A DNA stretch of 64,000 nucleotides from Psychromonas hadalis ATCC BAA-638 (lineage in GTDB: Bacteria; Pseudomonadota; Gammaproteobacteria; Enterobacterales; Psychromonadaceae): the NCBI RefSeq assembly GCF_000420245.1, contig NZ_ATUO01000001.1, positions 1-64,000 of the forward strand, written 5' to 3'. Below, piece after piece: positions 47,590-57,988 of this stretch. The notes beneath the pieces were generated by a model that saw only the letters and a program-made list of their open reading frames with translations, had not been told where the DNA came from and did no database searches. Numbering within the stretch: position 1 is the stretch's first letter; every line of letters starts with the position of its first letter. A program made the translations under genes and the position numbers.

Positions 47590-49145
47590 TATTCAGCTCC
47601 TTTGATTTGATTATTGACATCTGACGCTTGAATAACTTCACCAGAACGCCCCCATGCATTACGTTCATAAGTAATAATTGCGGCAATGGTTGCTGCCGAT
47701 AATTTATCTTTAAAGGCCATCATAGCGGTCAACTCTTTGCCGTTTAAGACAAGTTCAATGTGTTGCTCAATCGGGCCTTCTATCATTGCGCTGCCTTTTA
47801 AAGCTGGGAAGGCCCCCGTTAAACCGAGTCCGCTTGCTTGATGGCACATCGCGCAATTCTCAAGATAGGCTTGCTCGCCGAGTTGCATGAGTTGTGACTT
47901 ATCAAGGTCAACGAGGGGATCTTGTGATGCTGTATTATTGGTCGATTTTTTTTCTGTGGGTATTTCAATAGCGAGTGTCGGTTGTGATGCTTTGACAGGT
48001 CTGTCAGCACTCGGTTCATTTACTTGAACATCTCTAGGTTGAACAACATCGCCTGAATTAAGACCCCACGCATTACGCTCATAGGTAATAACAGCTGCAA
48101 GTTGTTTACTTGATAGTTGTTTTGAAAATGCTTGCATTGCACTGCCAGGTTTTCCATGGAGAACAATATCGATATGTTGTTGTACATCACCGCTAGTTAT
48201 CGGGCTATCTTTTAAAGAAGGGAACAACCCCGGTAAACCTTGGCCAGTAGATTGGTGGCACACAGAACAATTGGCTTCATAAACATCTTTCCCTAAGGCC
48301 ATTAACTCATCCATGTTAAAGCTGACGTCTTTTAACGCGTCCTCTTGTTGTGCTTGTTGTGATGCTAATTGTTGCTGCTCAATTAACCATTGCTCAAACT
48401 GCTCTGGACTACGCACATCAACGACAATGGGCATGAAAGCATGGCTTTTACCACACAGTTCAGCACATTGACCACGGTAGATGCCTTCAATATTTACATT
48501 TGTCCACGCTTCATTGATAAAGCCCGGTACCGCATCTTTTTTGACTGCAAAATCAGGGATCCACCAAGCGTGAATGACATCATCGGAGGTAAATAAAAAG
48601 CGTACTTTTTTACCTGTAGGGATCACTAAGGGTTTATCGACTTCTAATAGGTAGGTCTCACTTTTTTGTTGCTGATTGGTTATTTGTGACTGAGGGGTTG
48701 AGATAATAGAGTAAAAACCAAGGTCTAATGTTTGCTGACCATAGGTTAAATATTGGTAGTGCCATTTCCACTGCGAGCCTGTCACTTTAATGGTGAGGTC
48801 TGATTTGCTTGGATCTTCCATTCTTATTAACGTTTGCGTGGCTGGGATCGCCATAGCGATCAGAATTAAAACGGGAATCGCGGTCCATAATATTTCTACT
48901 TTTGTACTTTCATGGAACTGTGCTGCTTTAGCACCTTTGCTTTTTCGATGGTTGACAATAGACCAGAACATCACTGAGAACACTAATAATGCAATGACAC
49001 AGCAAATGATAAAAATGGTCATATGTAATTGATAAACATCTTCACTGATATCAGTGACCCCTTGACGCATGTTGATGGCACTATTAGCGAATGCAATCTC
49101 AGGTAAAAAAAATATCAAATAAGCAACAGCGCGAACAAGAGTCAT
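47589..49145 (-). CDS. ctaC: Cytochrome c oxidase subunit II with two fused cytochrome c domains
   Basis: Signal peptide, two membrane helices, then the CuA domain with HAWWIPDF near 190 and the CuA motif GQCAELCGKSHAFM near 225. Two cytochrome c domains follow, with heme motifs CSVCH near 295 and CAMCH near 431, joined by a flexible linker rich in T, N and S. Both domains have methionine-containing C-terminal regions and share the NAWG ending (RNAWGLNS and RNAWGRSG), so they look like a tandem duplication. It has 518 residues, against about 380 for a one-heme caa3 subunit. AGGAGAAAGG precedes the ATG. Confidence 0.95.
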   Translation of the reverse strand: MTLVRAVAYLIFFLPEIAFANSAINMRQGVTDISEDVYQLHMTIFIICCVIALLVFSVMFWSIVNHRKSKGAKAAQFHESTKVEILWTAIPVLILIAMAIPATQTLIRMEDPSKSDLTIKVTGSQWKWHYQYLTYGQQTLDLGFYSIISTPQSQITNQQQKSETYLLEVDKPLVIPTGKKVRFLFTSDDVIHAWWIPDFAVKKDAVPGFINEAWTNVNIEGIYRGQCAELCGKSHAFMPIVVDVRSPEQFEQWLIEQQQLASQQAQQEDALKDVSFNMDELMALGKDVYEANCSVCHQSTGQGLPGLFPSLKDSPITSGDVQQHIDIVLHGKPGSAMQAFSKQLSSKQLAAVITYERNAWGLNSGDVVQPRDVQVNEPSADRPVKASQPTLAIEIPTEKKSTNNTASQDPLVDLDKSQLMQLGEQAYLENCAMCHQASGLGLTGAFPALKGSAMIEGPIEQHIELVLNGKELTAMMAFKDKLSAATIAAIITYERNAWGRSGEVIQASDVNNQIKGAE

Positions 49146-49444
49146 TCCTTTCTCCTCGGGTGTTTCATTATAAAATGGCTTAATTTGTGGTTGTTTAATC
49201 GTCTATTAAAGGTTCTATTTGGGATTCTAAAAAATTATATAAATCAACTGATGAATAAATAAATAGTCAAGGAACGAAAAATGTGCAAGTTTTAATCAAT
49301 TTAAAACTAAGTACTTAGCGCTATGTTACTTAATAGAGTGATTCAGTGTGTTGACGAGGTTGAATGAATAAAGAGGCATTAGATTAGCTAGAGATACCCT
49401 TTGCAGGATAAATACTTTGTTACAGAAAAAGTGTCAAGGAAAAC
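49146..49444. promoter_or_regulatory. Upstream region of the cox operon
   Basis: About 300 bp between the ctaC start and the pilin remnant. It must hold the oxidase promoter on the minus strand, but I could not fix its boxes. No gene seen. Confidence 0.4.
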
Positions 49445-49780
49445 GTTAATAGGGTTAAAAATCAATGGGTTACCTTAATTTAACTAGAGGTTGTTATTGT
49501 GCTTTTAGGTGTTTTAGTCGCTGTAGCGGTACCTAAATTGGTGAATTTAAGTCGTGATGTAGGTATCTAAGATGTACTTTCATACTAATTACAACTAGTG
49601 ATGGGATATTGGTTATAACCAATAAAATGCACCTGTATCAAACATGATATCTGTGTCGTAGGAAATTCTAACAGGAGTACTCTATTTACCCATTCAACGC
49701 AAGTGAATGGACGGGTAAATTATACCTATTATTACCATTTTTCTGATGGCGAATTGCCTAGTGTAGACGGTGTTTGTTAA
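49445..49780 (+). pseudogene. Decayed type IV pilin (MSHA/PilA-like) gene
   Basis: A single frame of 112 codons reads N-R-V-K-N-Q-W-V-T-L-I, stop, then LEVVIVLLGVLVAVAVPKLV and NLSRDV. This is the type IV pilin start (G-F-T-L-I-E-L-V) with GGT-TTT changed and GAA turned to TAA at 49481. In-frame TAA codons also occur at 49568, 49586 and 49616. After these the frame stays open for 53 codons (CTCIKHDIC ... NYTYYYHFSDGELPSVDGVC) to TAA 49778-49780, a pilin-like Cys-terminated end. AAGGAAAAC precedes a GTT where ATG would stand. The middle seems shortened. Confidence 0.8.
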
Positions 49781-49787
49781 AAATAGA

Positions 49788-49812
49788 AAAGGAGAACGAT
49801 TGTTCTCCTTTT
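49788..49812. terminator. Bidirectional terminator at the end of the his operon
   Basis: AAAAGGAGAAC (GGAGAAC 49791-49797) pairs with GTTCTCCTTTT (GTTCTCC 49802-49808). It lies just past the pilin remnant and about 40 bp past hisIE on the other strand, and probably ends his transcription. Confidence 0.88.
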
Positions 49813-49847
49813 CTGAAACTAAACAGCTTAATGCGTAACAGGTAAAT

Positions 49848-50471
49848 TTATTTGCTATGGCGTTCCTGCAATTTTGCTGCCACATCTGCAAGTTGTAAAC
49901 CTTCATTTTGCAATAAAACCGTTAAGTGATAAAGCAAGTCGGCACTCTCACAAGTCAGTTCATCCCTATCTTTTGCCATGGCAGCCAGTGCAACTTCTAC
50001 ACCTTCTTCACCGACTTTTTGGGCAATACGTTTTGTACCACGTGCATACAATGACGCGGTATAACTGCTTTGTGGATCAGCGCCTTTACGACTTTTAATC
50101 ACTTGTTCTAAATCTGCAATAAAGGTAAGTGCAGGTTGTAGTTTACCTTTAAAGCAGCTTTCAGTGCCAAGATGACAAGTAGGGCCAATAGGCTCAACAA
50201 TGGCAAGCAGAGTATCGTTATCGCAGTCGGTGCTGATTTCAAGTACGTTTAAGAAGTTACCTGACTCTTCACCTTTACACCATAAACGCTGTTTAGTGCG
50301 ACTAAAAAAGGTCATTTTACCTGACTCAAGTGTGGCTGCTAATGCTTCTTGGTTCACGTAACCGAGCATCAATACTTTACCTGAGGTACGGTTTTGCACG
50401 ATGACAGGCATGAGGTTATCTACCTTTGCCCAATCAAGTGCATTTAATTGTTCTATATTCATTAAGCTCAT
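49848..50471 (-). CDS. hisI: Phosphoribosyl-AMP cyclohydrolase / phosphoribosyl-ATP pyrophosphatase HisIE
   Basis: Fusion enzyme for steps 2 and 3 of histidine synthesis. The HisI half (about 1-115) has [19 protein letters not shown] and the metal-site cysteines in DCDNDTLL and HLGTESCF. The HisE half (about 118-205) has the MazG-like [20 protein letters not shown] block and [13 protein letters not shown]. It has 207 residues, normal length. Its start overlaps the hisF stop by 4 bp (ATGA), and it is the last gene of the operon. Confidence 0.96.
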   Translation of the reverse strand: MSLMNIEQLNALDWAKVDNLMPVIVQNRTSGKVLMLGYVNQEALAATLESGKMTFFSRTKQRLWCKGEESGNFLNVLEISTDCDNDTLLAIVEPIGPTCHLGTESCFKGKLQPALTFIADLEQVIKSRKGADPQSSYTASLYARGTKRIAQKVGEEGVEVALAAMAKDRDELTCESADLLYHLTVLLQNEGLQLADVAAKLQERHSK

Positions 50472-51241
50472 AGTCTAATCTCTACCTGTTGTGTTTTAAG
50501 GTAAGATTTTAACTCACCAATATTAATTATTTGTTTATGAAATACACTGGCCGCTAATGCGCCATCAACATCCGCTGTCTTAAAGACGTCTGCAAAATGA
50601 ATCATTTCACCTGCACCGCCAGAGGCGATTAACGGGATAGTACAAATAGTACGCGCTTGGCTAAGTTGCTCGATATCGTAACCACAACGTACGCCATCTT
50701 GGTTCATTACGTTTAATACAATTTCCCCCGCGCCACGTGATTGTACTTCTTTGATCCAATCAAAGGTATTCCATTTTGTGGTGACCGTTGCTTTCTCATT
50801 ACCGGTAAATTGTTTTACTTGGTGTTGGCCTGTCGCTTCATCAAAGTAAGAGTCGATACCAATAACAATACACTGTGTGCCAAATTTTTCTGCTAAACGG
50901 TTAATTAAGCTAGGATCGGCAAGCGCAGGGCTATTGATAGATATTTTGTCTGCACCAAACTCTAAAATGCGTTTTGCATCCTCGATAGTTTTAATGCCAC
51001 CAGCCACACAAAAAGGGATATCAATCACCTCTGCAACGCGTGATACCCAGCTTTTATCCACAACACGATCGTCAGAGCTTGCAGTAATATCGTAAAATAC
51101 TAATTCGTCTGCGCCCTCGGAGGCGTAACGTTTAGCAAGTGGCACAATATCTCCGACAATTTCGTGGTTACGAAACTGAACACCTTTTACGACCTGTCCA
51201 TCTTTGACATCAAGACAAGGGATAATTCTTTTTGCTAGCAT
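50468..51241 (-). CDS. hisF: Imidazole glycerol phosphate synthase subunit HisF
   Basis: Cyclase subunit, a TIM barrel of 257 residues, which joins ammonia from HisH with PRFAR to give imidazole glycerol phosphate and AICAR. Catalytic aspartates are in [12 protein letters not shown] (Asp11) and in the [20 protein letters not shown] segment. The GGIKTIEDA and ASGGAGEM phosphate loops are present. AGGAG lies 9 bases upstream of ATG 51241. Immediately upstream, ending one base before this ATG, is a short frame that repeats the HisF start. Confidence 0.96.
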   Translation of the reverse strand: MLAKRIIPCLDVKDGQVVKGVQFRNHEIVGDIVPLAKRYASEGADELVFYDITASSDDRVVDKSWVSRVAEVIDIPFCVAGGIKTIEDAKRILEFGADKISINSPALADPSLINRLAEKFGTQCIVIGIDSYFDEATGQHQVKQFTGNEKATVTTKWNTFDWIKEVQSRGAGEIVLNVMNQDGVRCGYDIEQLSQARTICTIPLIASGGAGEMIHFADVFKTADVDGALAASVFHKQIINIGELKSYLKTQQVEIRL

Positions 51242-52653
<1,412 letters not shown>

Positions 52654-52657
<4 letters not shown>

Positions 52658-53724
52658 AAAACACCTTTACTTGATGGCATTTCAGTACCGACAATCTTTA
52701 TGCTTTGGCGTAGTGTACGGCCAAATGTTTTAAACAGACCTTCAACCATGTGGTGCGCATTGCCATTTTCAACCTCTAAATGTAGCGTCGCACGCATCGC
52801 TTGTGCTAGTGAGTAAAAGAAATGTTCAACCATCTCCGTTGACATCGTGCCCACTAATTCACGCGGAAAATTGGCTTTGAATTTAAGGTAAGGACGCCCA
52901 GAGAGATCTAATGTACAGCTTGCTTTGGTTTCATCCATTGGTAATACAAAACCAAAACGGCCAATACCACGCTTGTCTCCTAGTGCGATATTCATCGCTT
53001 CGCCTAACGCTAATGCAGTATCTTCAACGCTGTGGTGATCGTCAATATGCAAGTCACCTTTAACGCTAACCTTCATTTGGAAACCGCCGTGTGTGGCGAT
53101 TTGATCCAGCATGTGATCAAAGAAACCCATGCCGGTATCGATACTATTTTCACCACTATTATCTAAATCTACAAAGACGTTAATATCGGTTTCGTTGGTT
53201 TTACGTGTTACGGTTGCTGTGCGCCCAAGCGAGGTTAACTGTTTAACAATGGCTTTCCAGCCCAGTGTCTCTTTATTATAAAGAATGCCAGTAATGCCCA
53301 TGTTTTCAGCAAGGCCGATATCAGTATGGCGATCGCCAATCACAAAGGAGTTTTTATGATCAATGCGCCCCGATTGCAGATACTCTTTAACCATACCTAA
53401 ATGGGGTTTGCGGCATGAACAGTTATCACTTGGGAAATGTGGGCAAAGTAGCGTCGCTTCAAAGTGTACACCCTGTGATGCGAAGATCTCGATCATCTTA
53501 TTTTGTGGAATATCGAAATCACTTTGTGGATAGCTTGTGGTGCCTAAACCATCTTGGTTTGAAACGATCACTAAGACATAACCTGCATCTTGCAGTGTTA
53601 AAAGACTTGGGATAACGTCAGGTTCAAAAACCAGTTTTTCTAGGGTATCTACCTGCTTATCACTGATTGGCTCATCAATTAACGTACCGTCTCTGTCGAT
53701 GAAAAGAAATTTTTGTTGACTCAT
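52654..53724 (-). CDS. hisB: Bifunctional histidinol-phosphatase / IGP dehydratase HisB
   Basis: Two enzymes in one chain of 356 residues, for steps 7 and 9. The N-terminal HAD phosphatase (about 1-165) has [23 protein letters not shown] and the zinc-loop cysteines in [18 protein letters not shown]. The C-terminal dehydratase (about 170-356) has the manganese-binding histidines in [16 protein letters not shown] and [16 protein letters not shown]. The fused form is typical of Gammaproteobacteria. Confidence 0.96.
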
Positions 53725-53733
53725 TTTGGTTTC

Positions 53734-54819
53734 CTACAGTGCGTTTAATATGTTGAGTGTTTTTTGCATCTCATTGACATTACCAATGCTGATACGAATA
53801 CAATTTTCAAGACGTTTTTTGCTCGCAAAATCGCGCATGATAATGCCGTTTTCGCTAAATGCCTGCCAAACTTTTTTAGAGTCTGTAAAGCGTACTAAAA
53901 CAAAGTTACCCGTTGCCGGGAATATCTCTGTAACACAAGTTAATTGTTGTAATGCGTTGGCTAAAACCATGCGGTTATTATTTAAAATCACCACTCGCTC
54001 ACGCATTATCTCAAGTCCTTGTTCCGATAGCGCTTGCGTTGCAATTTGTGCTACTGGATCAGGCACGGGGTAAGGCGCAATGACTTTGCTCATCATCTCA
54101 ATAACAGACTTCTGTGCAAGGGTAAATCCACAGCGAATAGAGGCCAATGCAAATGCTTTGGAGAGGGTACGGGTGATCACTAAGTTTTCGTGACTGTTAA
54201 TAAGATCAGCTTGGCTAAATTCAGGGCAGAATTCGATATACGCTTCATCGGCAACAATCAGTGCTTTGCCTAATGTGGCTTGTAATAGTTTAACCAATTT
54301 TTCTTTGTCTAACATGTTCCCTGTTGGATTGTTTGGCGCGCATAAAAACACAATTTTAACGTGGCTATCGGCTGCATTAACGGCTTGCTCAACGGCGCTA
54401 TAATTAACATTAAAGTGCTCATTTAACGCGATTTCATCTACTTGTACCCCACATGTTTCTGCGCTGATTGCATACATACCATAAGTGGGTGGACAGATTA
54501 AGATGCGGTCGATTTTCTCCTCACAAAAAGTACGAATTAATATTTCGATGCTTTCATCTGCGCCACGTGTGGTCAGAACTTGTTCTGTGGTGATTGATGC
54601 ACCGTGGATTGATGCGTAATGTGCATAAGCGTTCATTAAAGCAGGGGGCTGAAACTCAGGGTAACGATTGAGGTTACTTGAGTCTAATTGATATTCACTG
54701 CAATCTGGGGCTTCATTGGCATTTAACCAAACATCACCTTTACCACCAATACGGCGCGCAGAAAGATAAGGCGTTAATGCTTGTATATTTTCACGGGCGA
54801 GTTGTTTTATATCACTCAT
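53734..54819 (-). CDS. hisC: Histidinol-phosphate aminotransferase HisC
   Basis: PLP-dependent aminotransferase of fold type I (361 residues), step 8 of the pathway. The PLP-binding lysine is in ITRTLSKAFALASIRCG near residue 213, the cofactor aspartate and tyrosine in VADEAYIEFCPEF near 185, and NPTGNMLDKEK near 155. It is 9 bp upstream of hisB. A 79-bp gap separates it from hisD, containing a small hairpin (GGAGTAA 54861-54867 with TTACTCC 54874-54880) without a T run, perhaps a processing site. Confidence 0.96.
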   Translation of the reverse strand: MSDIKQLARENIQALTPYLSARRIGGKGDVWLNANEAPDCSEYQLDSSNLNRYPEFQPPALMNAYAHYASIHGASITTEQVLTTRGADESIEILIRTFCEEKIDRILICPPTYGMYAISAETCGVQVDEIALNEHFNVNYSAVEQAVNAADSHVKIVFLCAPNNPTGNMLDKEKLVKLLQATLGKALIVADEAYIEFCPEFSQADLINSHENLVITRTLSKAFALASIRCGFTLAQKSVIEMMSKVIAPYPVPDPVAQIATQALSEQGLEIMRERVVILNNNRMVLANALQQLTCVTEIFPATGNFVLVRFTDSKKVWQAFSENGIIMRDFASKKRLENCIRISIGNVNEMQKTLNILNAL

Positions 54820-54898
54820 CTTTTTATATTCCCTATACTGATAAATGTGACGTAAATGTGGGAGTAAGTTTTATTACTCCTTTATTGATCTTATGCAT

Positions 54899-56215
54899 TT
54901 ATCTATTAAGTTTTTCGATACGTATAGTAACCGCACGTTTATGGGCAGTTAATCCTTCTGCATCAGCCAGACAAATTACCGTTGGTGCAAGTCTGCGCAG
55001 CCCTTCTTTGGTTAGCTCTTGCACCGTGTAACGTTTCACAAAATCAGCGAGTCCAAGGCTTGAGTAGGTACGTGTATAACCGTAAGTAGGTAATACATGA
55101 TTGGTACCACTGGCGTAATCACCGACTGACTCAGGTGTCCAAGCACCTAAAAAGATAGAGCCCGCATTTTTAAATTTTGCTTGCAGTGCGCGTGGATCTT
55201 CGGTTTGTACAATAAGATGCTCTGGCGCATAACGGTTAGATATTTCAATTGCTTCATCAATATCAGCACAAACAATGCTCACGCTATGTGCAATGGCTTG
55301 TTCAGCAATCTCTTTACGTTCTAAAACGGCTAACTGTTTTTCAATTTCTAATGCCGTTTGTTTTGCGATGTTAGCGCAAGGGGTGACTAAAATTGATTGT
55401 GAATCATGGCCATGCTCCGCCTGAGATAATAGATCTGCAGCAATAAAGGCAGGATCTGATTCTTTATCTGCAATGACTAATACTTCTGAAGGTCCTGCTG
55501 GCATATCAATGGCTGCGCCTGCAAAATCGTTGCTGACTTGACGTTTTGCTTCGGTAACAAAGGCGTTACCCGGACCAAATATTTTATCAACACAAGCAAT
55601 TGTTTTTGTGCCATAAGCAAGGGCTGCAATCGCTTGCGCGCCACCGACAGTGTAAATTTCAGTGACGCCACACAGCGATGCTGCATATAAAATTTCATCA
55701 GCAATCGGTGGTGGGGTGCATAACACCAAGCGGGTACAACCTGCAATTTGTGCGGGTGCACCGGTCATAATAACGGTTGAAGGCAGTGGGGCACTGCCAC
55801 CTGGAATGTATAAACCAACAGATTCAATCGCTTGGGTGTGCATTTCACAGACAACACCAGGCATAGTTTCAACGCGGATCACATCTTGCACTTGTGCTTG
55901 ATGAAATTTAACGACTTGATCATATGCCGTTTTAATCGCGTTTTTAATCTCAGTGCCTAAACGTGCTGTTGCTTGTTTGATATCAGCTTCAGTTTTAGTG
56001 AAATTATCACCTTCAAACTTATCAAAACGCTTAGTGTATTCAAGCAGGGCGCTATCACCTCGCTTGCGAATTGCTTTAATAATCTCTGCAACGGTATTAC
56101 CTAATGTTGCAGAATCTGCCATTGCAGGACGAGCAAGTTGTTGTGCTTGTTCATCGCTTGATAATTCAGCCCAAATAACGGTTTTCATTCCAGTTGGCTT
56201 CATTCCAGTAGACAT
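54899..56215 (-). CDS. hisD: Histidinol dehydrogenase HisD
   Basis: Zinc enzyme of 438 residues for the last two oxidations to histidine with NAD. The signature VDKIFGPGNAFVTEAKRQV lies near 223, the zinc ligands Gln/His in DLLSQAEHGHDSQSIL near 265, and the C-terminal His in GTNHVLPTYG. The first residues contain a five-codon tandem repeat (TGMKP-TGMKT), which makes a second start possible. The first ATG, with GGAG upstream inside the end of hisG, is preferred. Confidence 0.96.
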   Translation of the reverse strand: MSTGMKPTGMKTVIWAELSSDEQAQQLARPAMADSATLGNTVAEIIKAIRKRGDSALLEYTKRFDKFEGDNFTKTEADIKQATARLGTEIKNAIKTAYDQVVKFHQAQVQDVIRVETMPGVVCEMHTQAIESVGLYIPGGSAPLPSTVIMTGAPAQIAGCTRLVLCTPPPIADEILYAASLCGVTEIYTVGGAQAIAALAYGTKTIACVDKIFGPGNAFVTEAKRQVSNDFAGAAIDMPAGPSEVLVIADKESDPAFIAADLLSQAEHGHDSQSILVTPCANIAKQTALEIEKQLAVLERKEIAEQAIAHSVSIVCADIDEAIEISNRYAPEHLIVQTEDPRALQAKFKNAGSIFLGAWTPESVGDYASGTNHVLPTYGYTRTYSSLGLADFVKRYTVQELTKEGLRRLAPTVICLADAEGLTAHKRAVTIRIEKLNR

Positions 56216-56220
56216 GGTTT

Positions 56221-57117
56221 TTACTCCATCATTTTTTCAATAGGCAATACTAATATTGAGCTTGCACCTAATGCTTTTAGTTGTTCCATTGTTTCCCAGA
56301 AAAGGTTTTCTTTACTGACTACGTGTAGTGCAACGTGATCATCACTGCCCGCTAAATCCATTACAGTGGGTAGATCAGAGCCGGGTAATAAATCGGTGAT
56401 TGCTTGTAGATTTGCTTTAGGTGCGTTGAGCATAATGTATTTAGATTCTTTCGCTGTTTGCACGCCATCAATACGGGTTAAAATACGATCCACTAATACT
56501 TGTTTGTCACCTGTTAACGCTTCATCACGTTGCATTAAAACAGCCGTTGAGCGGTAGATAACTTCAACTTCTTTAAGACCATTTGCTTCTAAGGTTGCGC
56601 CTGTTGACACAAGGTCGCATATCGCATCAGCAAGACCTGCGCGAGGGGCAACTTCAACAGAGCCCGTTAACATACATGAAGTGTAAGGGACGTTTGCCTC
56701 TTCCATAAAACGTTTTAGAATATGAACATAGGTGGTCGCTATACGCAGACCAGAAAGTGATTGCACACCTTGATAATCAAAGTCGTTATCAACCGCAAGT
56801 GAGAAACGACAACCACCAAAGTTAAGTGCTTTTACTACTTTGTGGGCAGTTGGCTCACCAGCGACAGCGCGCATCATGGTCTCTTCTTCTAATACATTTT
56901 GACCAATAAAACCAAGATCAACAACACCGTCCATAATAAGGCCCGGAATATCGTCATCACGTACACGTAAAATATCAATGGGCATATTTTCGCTGTGGGC
57001 AATTAAACGTTGGGTGTTTAAATTCACCTTGATGCCACATGCTTTTAATAACTTAACGGTAGCGTCACTTAAACGGCCTTTTTTCTGTATTGCGATTCTT
57101 AAACGTTGCTCTGACAT
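56221..57117 (-). CDS. hisG: ATP phosphoribosyltransferase HisG (long form)
   Basis: First and feedback-inhibited enzyme of histidine synthesis. The long form (298 residues) carries its own C-terminal ACT-like regulatory domain (about 225-298, [20 protein letters not shown]), so no HisZ is needed. The PRPP loop [18 protein letters not shown] lies near 175. ATG 57117 is preferred over 57123 because AAGGA then has normal spacing. It is the first structural gene, about 245 bp after the attenuator. Confidence 0.94.
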   Translation of the reverse strand: MSEQRLRIAIQKKGRLSDATVKLLKACGIKVNLNTQRLIAHSENMPIDILRVRDDDIPGLIMDGVVDLGFIGQNVLEEETMMRAVAGEPTAHKVVKALNFGGCRFSLAVDNDFDYQGVQSLSGLRIATTYVHILKRFMEEANVPYTSCMLTGSVEVAPRAGLADAICDLVSTGATLEANGLKEVEVIYRSTAVLMQRDEALTGDKQVLVDRILTRIDGVQTAKESKYIMLNAPKANLQAITDLLPGSDLPTVMDLAGSDDHVALHVVSKENLFWETMEQLKALGASSILVLPIEKMME

Positions 57118-57176
57118 TGTCATTTTCCTTGCTGTGAGACCAATTATATTTAATGAACGATCAATTTTACTGGTTA

Positions 57177-57314
57177 AAATGGGTTACTTCTGCGTTGGAA
57201 GTTTTGTCAAGGGAATAACCATTAAAGAATTAAAGTCTTTATTTTAATTCTACCGATAGAGGATTACATCGTAATCGCTCGAAAGGTCAACTTCCGCTTT
57301 AAATTAACTCATTT
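57177..57314. repeat. Structured palindromic element in the his leader (type A)
   Basis: Outer arm AAATGGGTTA (57177-57186) against TTAACTCATTT (57304-57314), and middle arm GGAAGTT (57197-57203) against AACTTCC (57289-57295). Two inner hairpins: AGAATTAAA (57226-57234) with TTTAATTCT (57243-57251), and GAG-GATTAC (57259-57267) with GTAATC-G-CTC (57271-57280). The same two hairpins, with compensating base changes, occur at 59221-59282. It lies in the transcribed leader between the his attenuator and hisG. Confidence 0.8.
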
Positions 57315-57362
57315 TTCCTGCGCAATATTTTCTCATAATATTAATATAACTGGCCTAAAACT

Positions 57363-57399
57363 AAAAAACCCTCGGGAGACTTAACTTCCGGGGGTTTAT
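57363..57399 (-). terminator. Histidine operon attenuator
   Basis: On the minus strand AACCCCCGGAAG and CTCCCGAGGGTT form a GC-rich stem with two mismatches and a 6-nt loop, followed by a run of six T. It sits about 60 bases after the leader peptide and well before hisG, the arrangement of a transcription attenuator controlled by His-tRNA charging. Confidence 0.85.
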
Positions 57400-57459
57400 A
57401 TTTGTTGGTTACCACTGGAAGCACATAAAAGTTCTTCCAAGAATAAAAATCCTGAAAGA

Positions 57460-57507
57460 TTAGGTAATATGATGGTGGTACTGTGCTTTCAGAATAACTT
57501 TCTTCAT
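57460..57507 (-). CDS. hisL: his operon leader peptide HisL
   Basis: Fifteen-residue frame MKKVILKAQYHHHIT, with three consecutive histidine codons (CAC CAT CAT) directly before the end. When charged His-tRNA is scarce, ribosomes would stall there and prevent formation of the downstream terminator. AAAGAGA lies upstream. Only three His codons is few compared with seven in E. coli. Identification rests on position, the His run and the following attenuator. Confidence 0.85.
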   Translation of the reverse strand: MKKVILKAQYHHHIT

Positions 57508-57539
57508 GGTGTAAATAATCTCTTTGTTTAATTGTCGCT

Positions 57540-57568
57540 AGAATATCAATCTCAGCCTTAAAAGTGAA
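57540..57568 (-). promoter_or_regulatory. Predicted his operon promoter
   Basis: On the minus strand TTCACT (57568-57563), 17 bp, then TATTCT (57545-57540). It lies 33 bp upstream of the hisL start, a fitting position for a sigma-70 promoter. Confidence 0.6.
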
Positions 57569-57612
57569 CTGTTTTTTTTACAATTTAAAGAATAGTTATG
57601 CAGTTATTATGA

Positions 57613-57783
57613 CTATTCAGTTATTTCTGATGGCTTCTCATTTTTCTGTTCGTTTTCTAGCGCTTCTAATTTGGCTCGCTCTGCTTTTGAAACATACTTA
57701 CCTTTGTTGCTAGGTGCTTTTTTAGCATTCATTTTTTTAATGCGGGCATTAAAAATTTTATTTAGTTTTTTCTTGCGGTTCAT
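57613..57783 (-). CDS. DUF2986 family small basic protein
   Basis: Fifty-six residues starting MNRKKKLNKIFNARIKKMN, followed by KAPSNKGKYVSKAERAKLEA, the hallmark of DUF2986 proteins of marine gammaproteobacteria. Very lysine-rich N-terminal half, acidic C-terminal end, no membrane segment. AGGAAATAA precedes the ATG. Function unknown; RNA or ribosome binding is possible from charge alone. It lies immediately upstream of the his promoter. Confidence 0.85.
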   Translation of the reverse strand: MNRKKKLNKIFNARIKKMNAKKAPSNKGKYVSKAERAKLEALENEQKNEKPSEITE

Positions 57784-57988
57784 TATTTATTTCCTAGCAT
57801 TTTAAAGAGGGGCATTGTAAAGCTCTGGTGATGAAATACAAGTCTCTTTGGAATTGACAATAGCACCCCCATATTTTGTAAGTAAGTTATTATTTTGCTA
57901 TAAAATAGGTTAAAACCGTTGTTTACACCCACAATAAGCGTTGCTTGCTCGATTATACTGTATGCATAATTCATTAAAGGAATAGATC

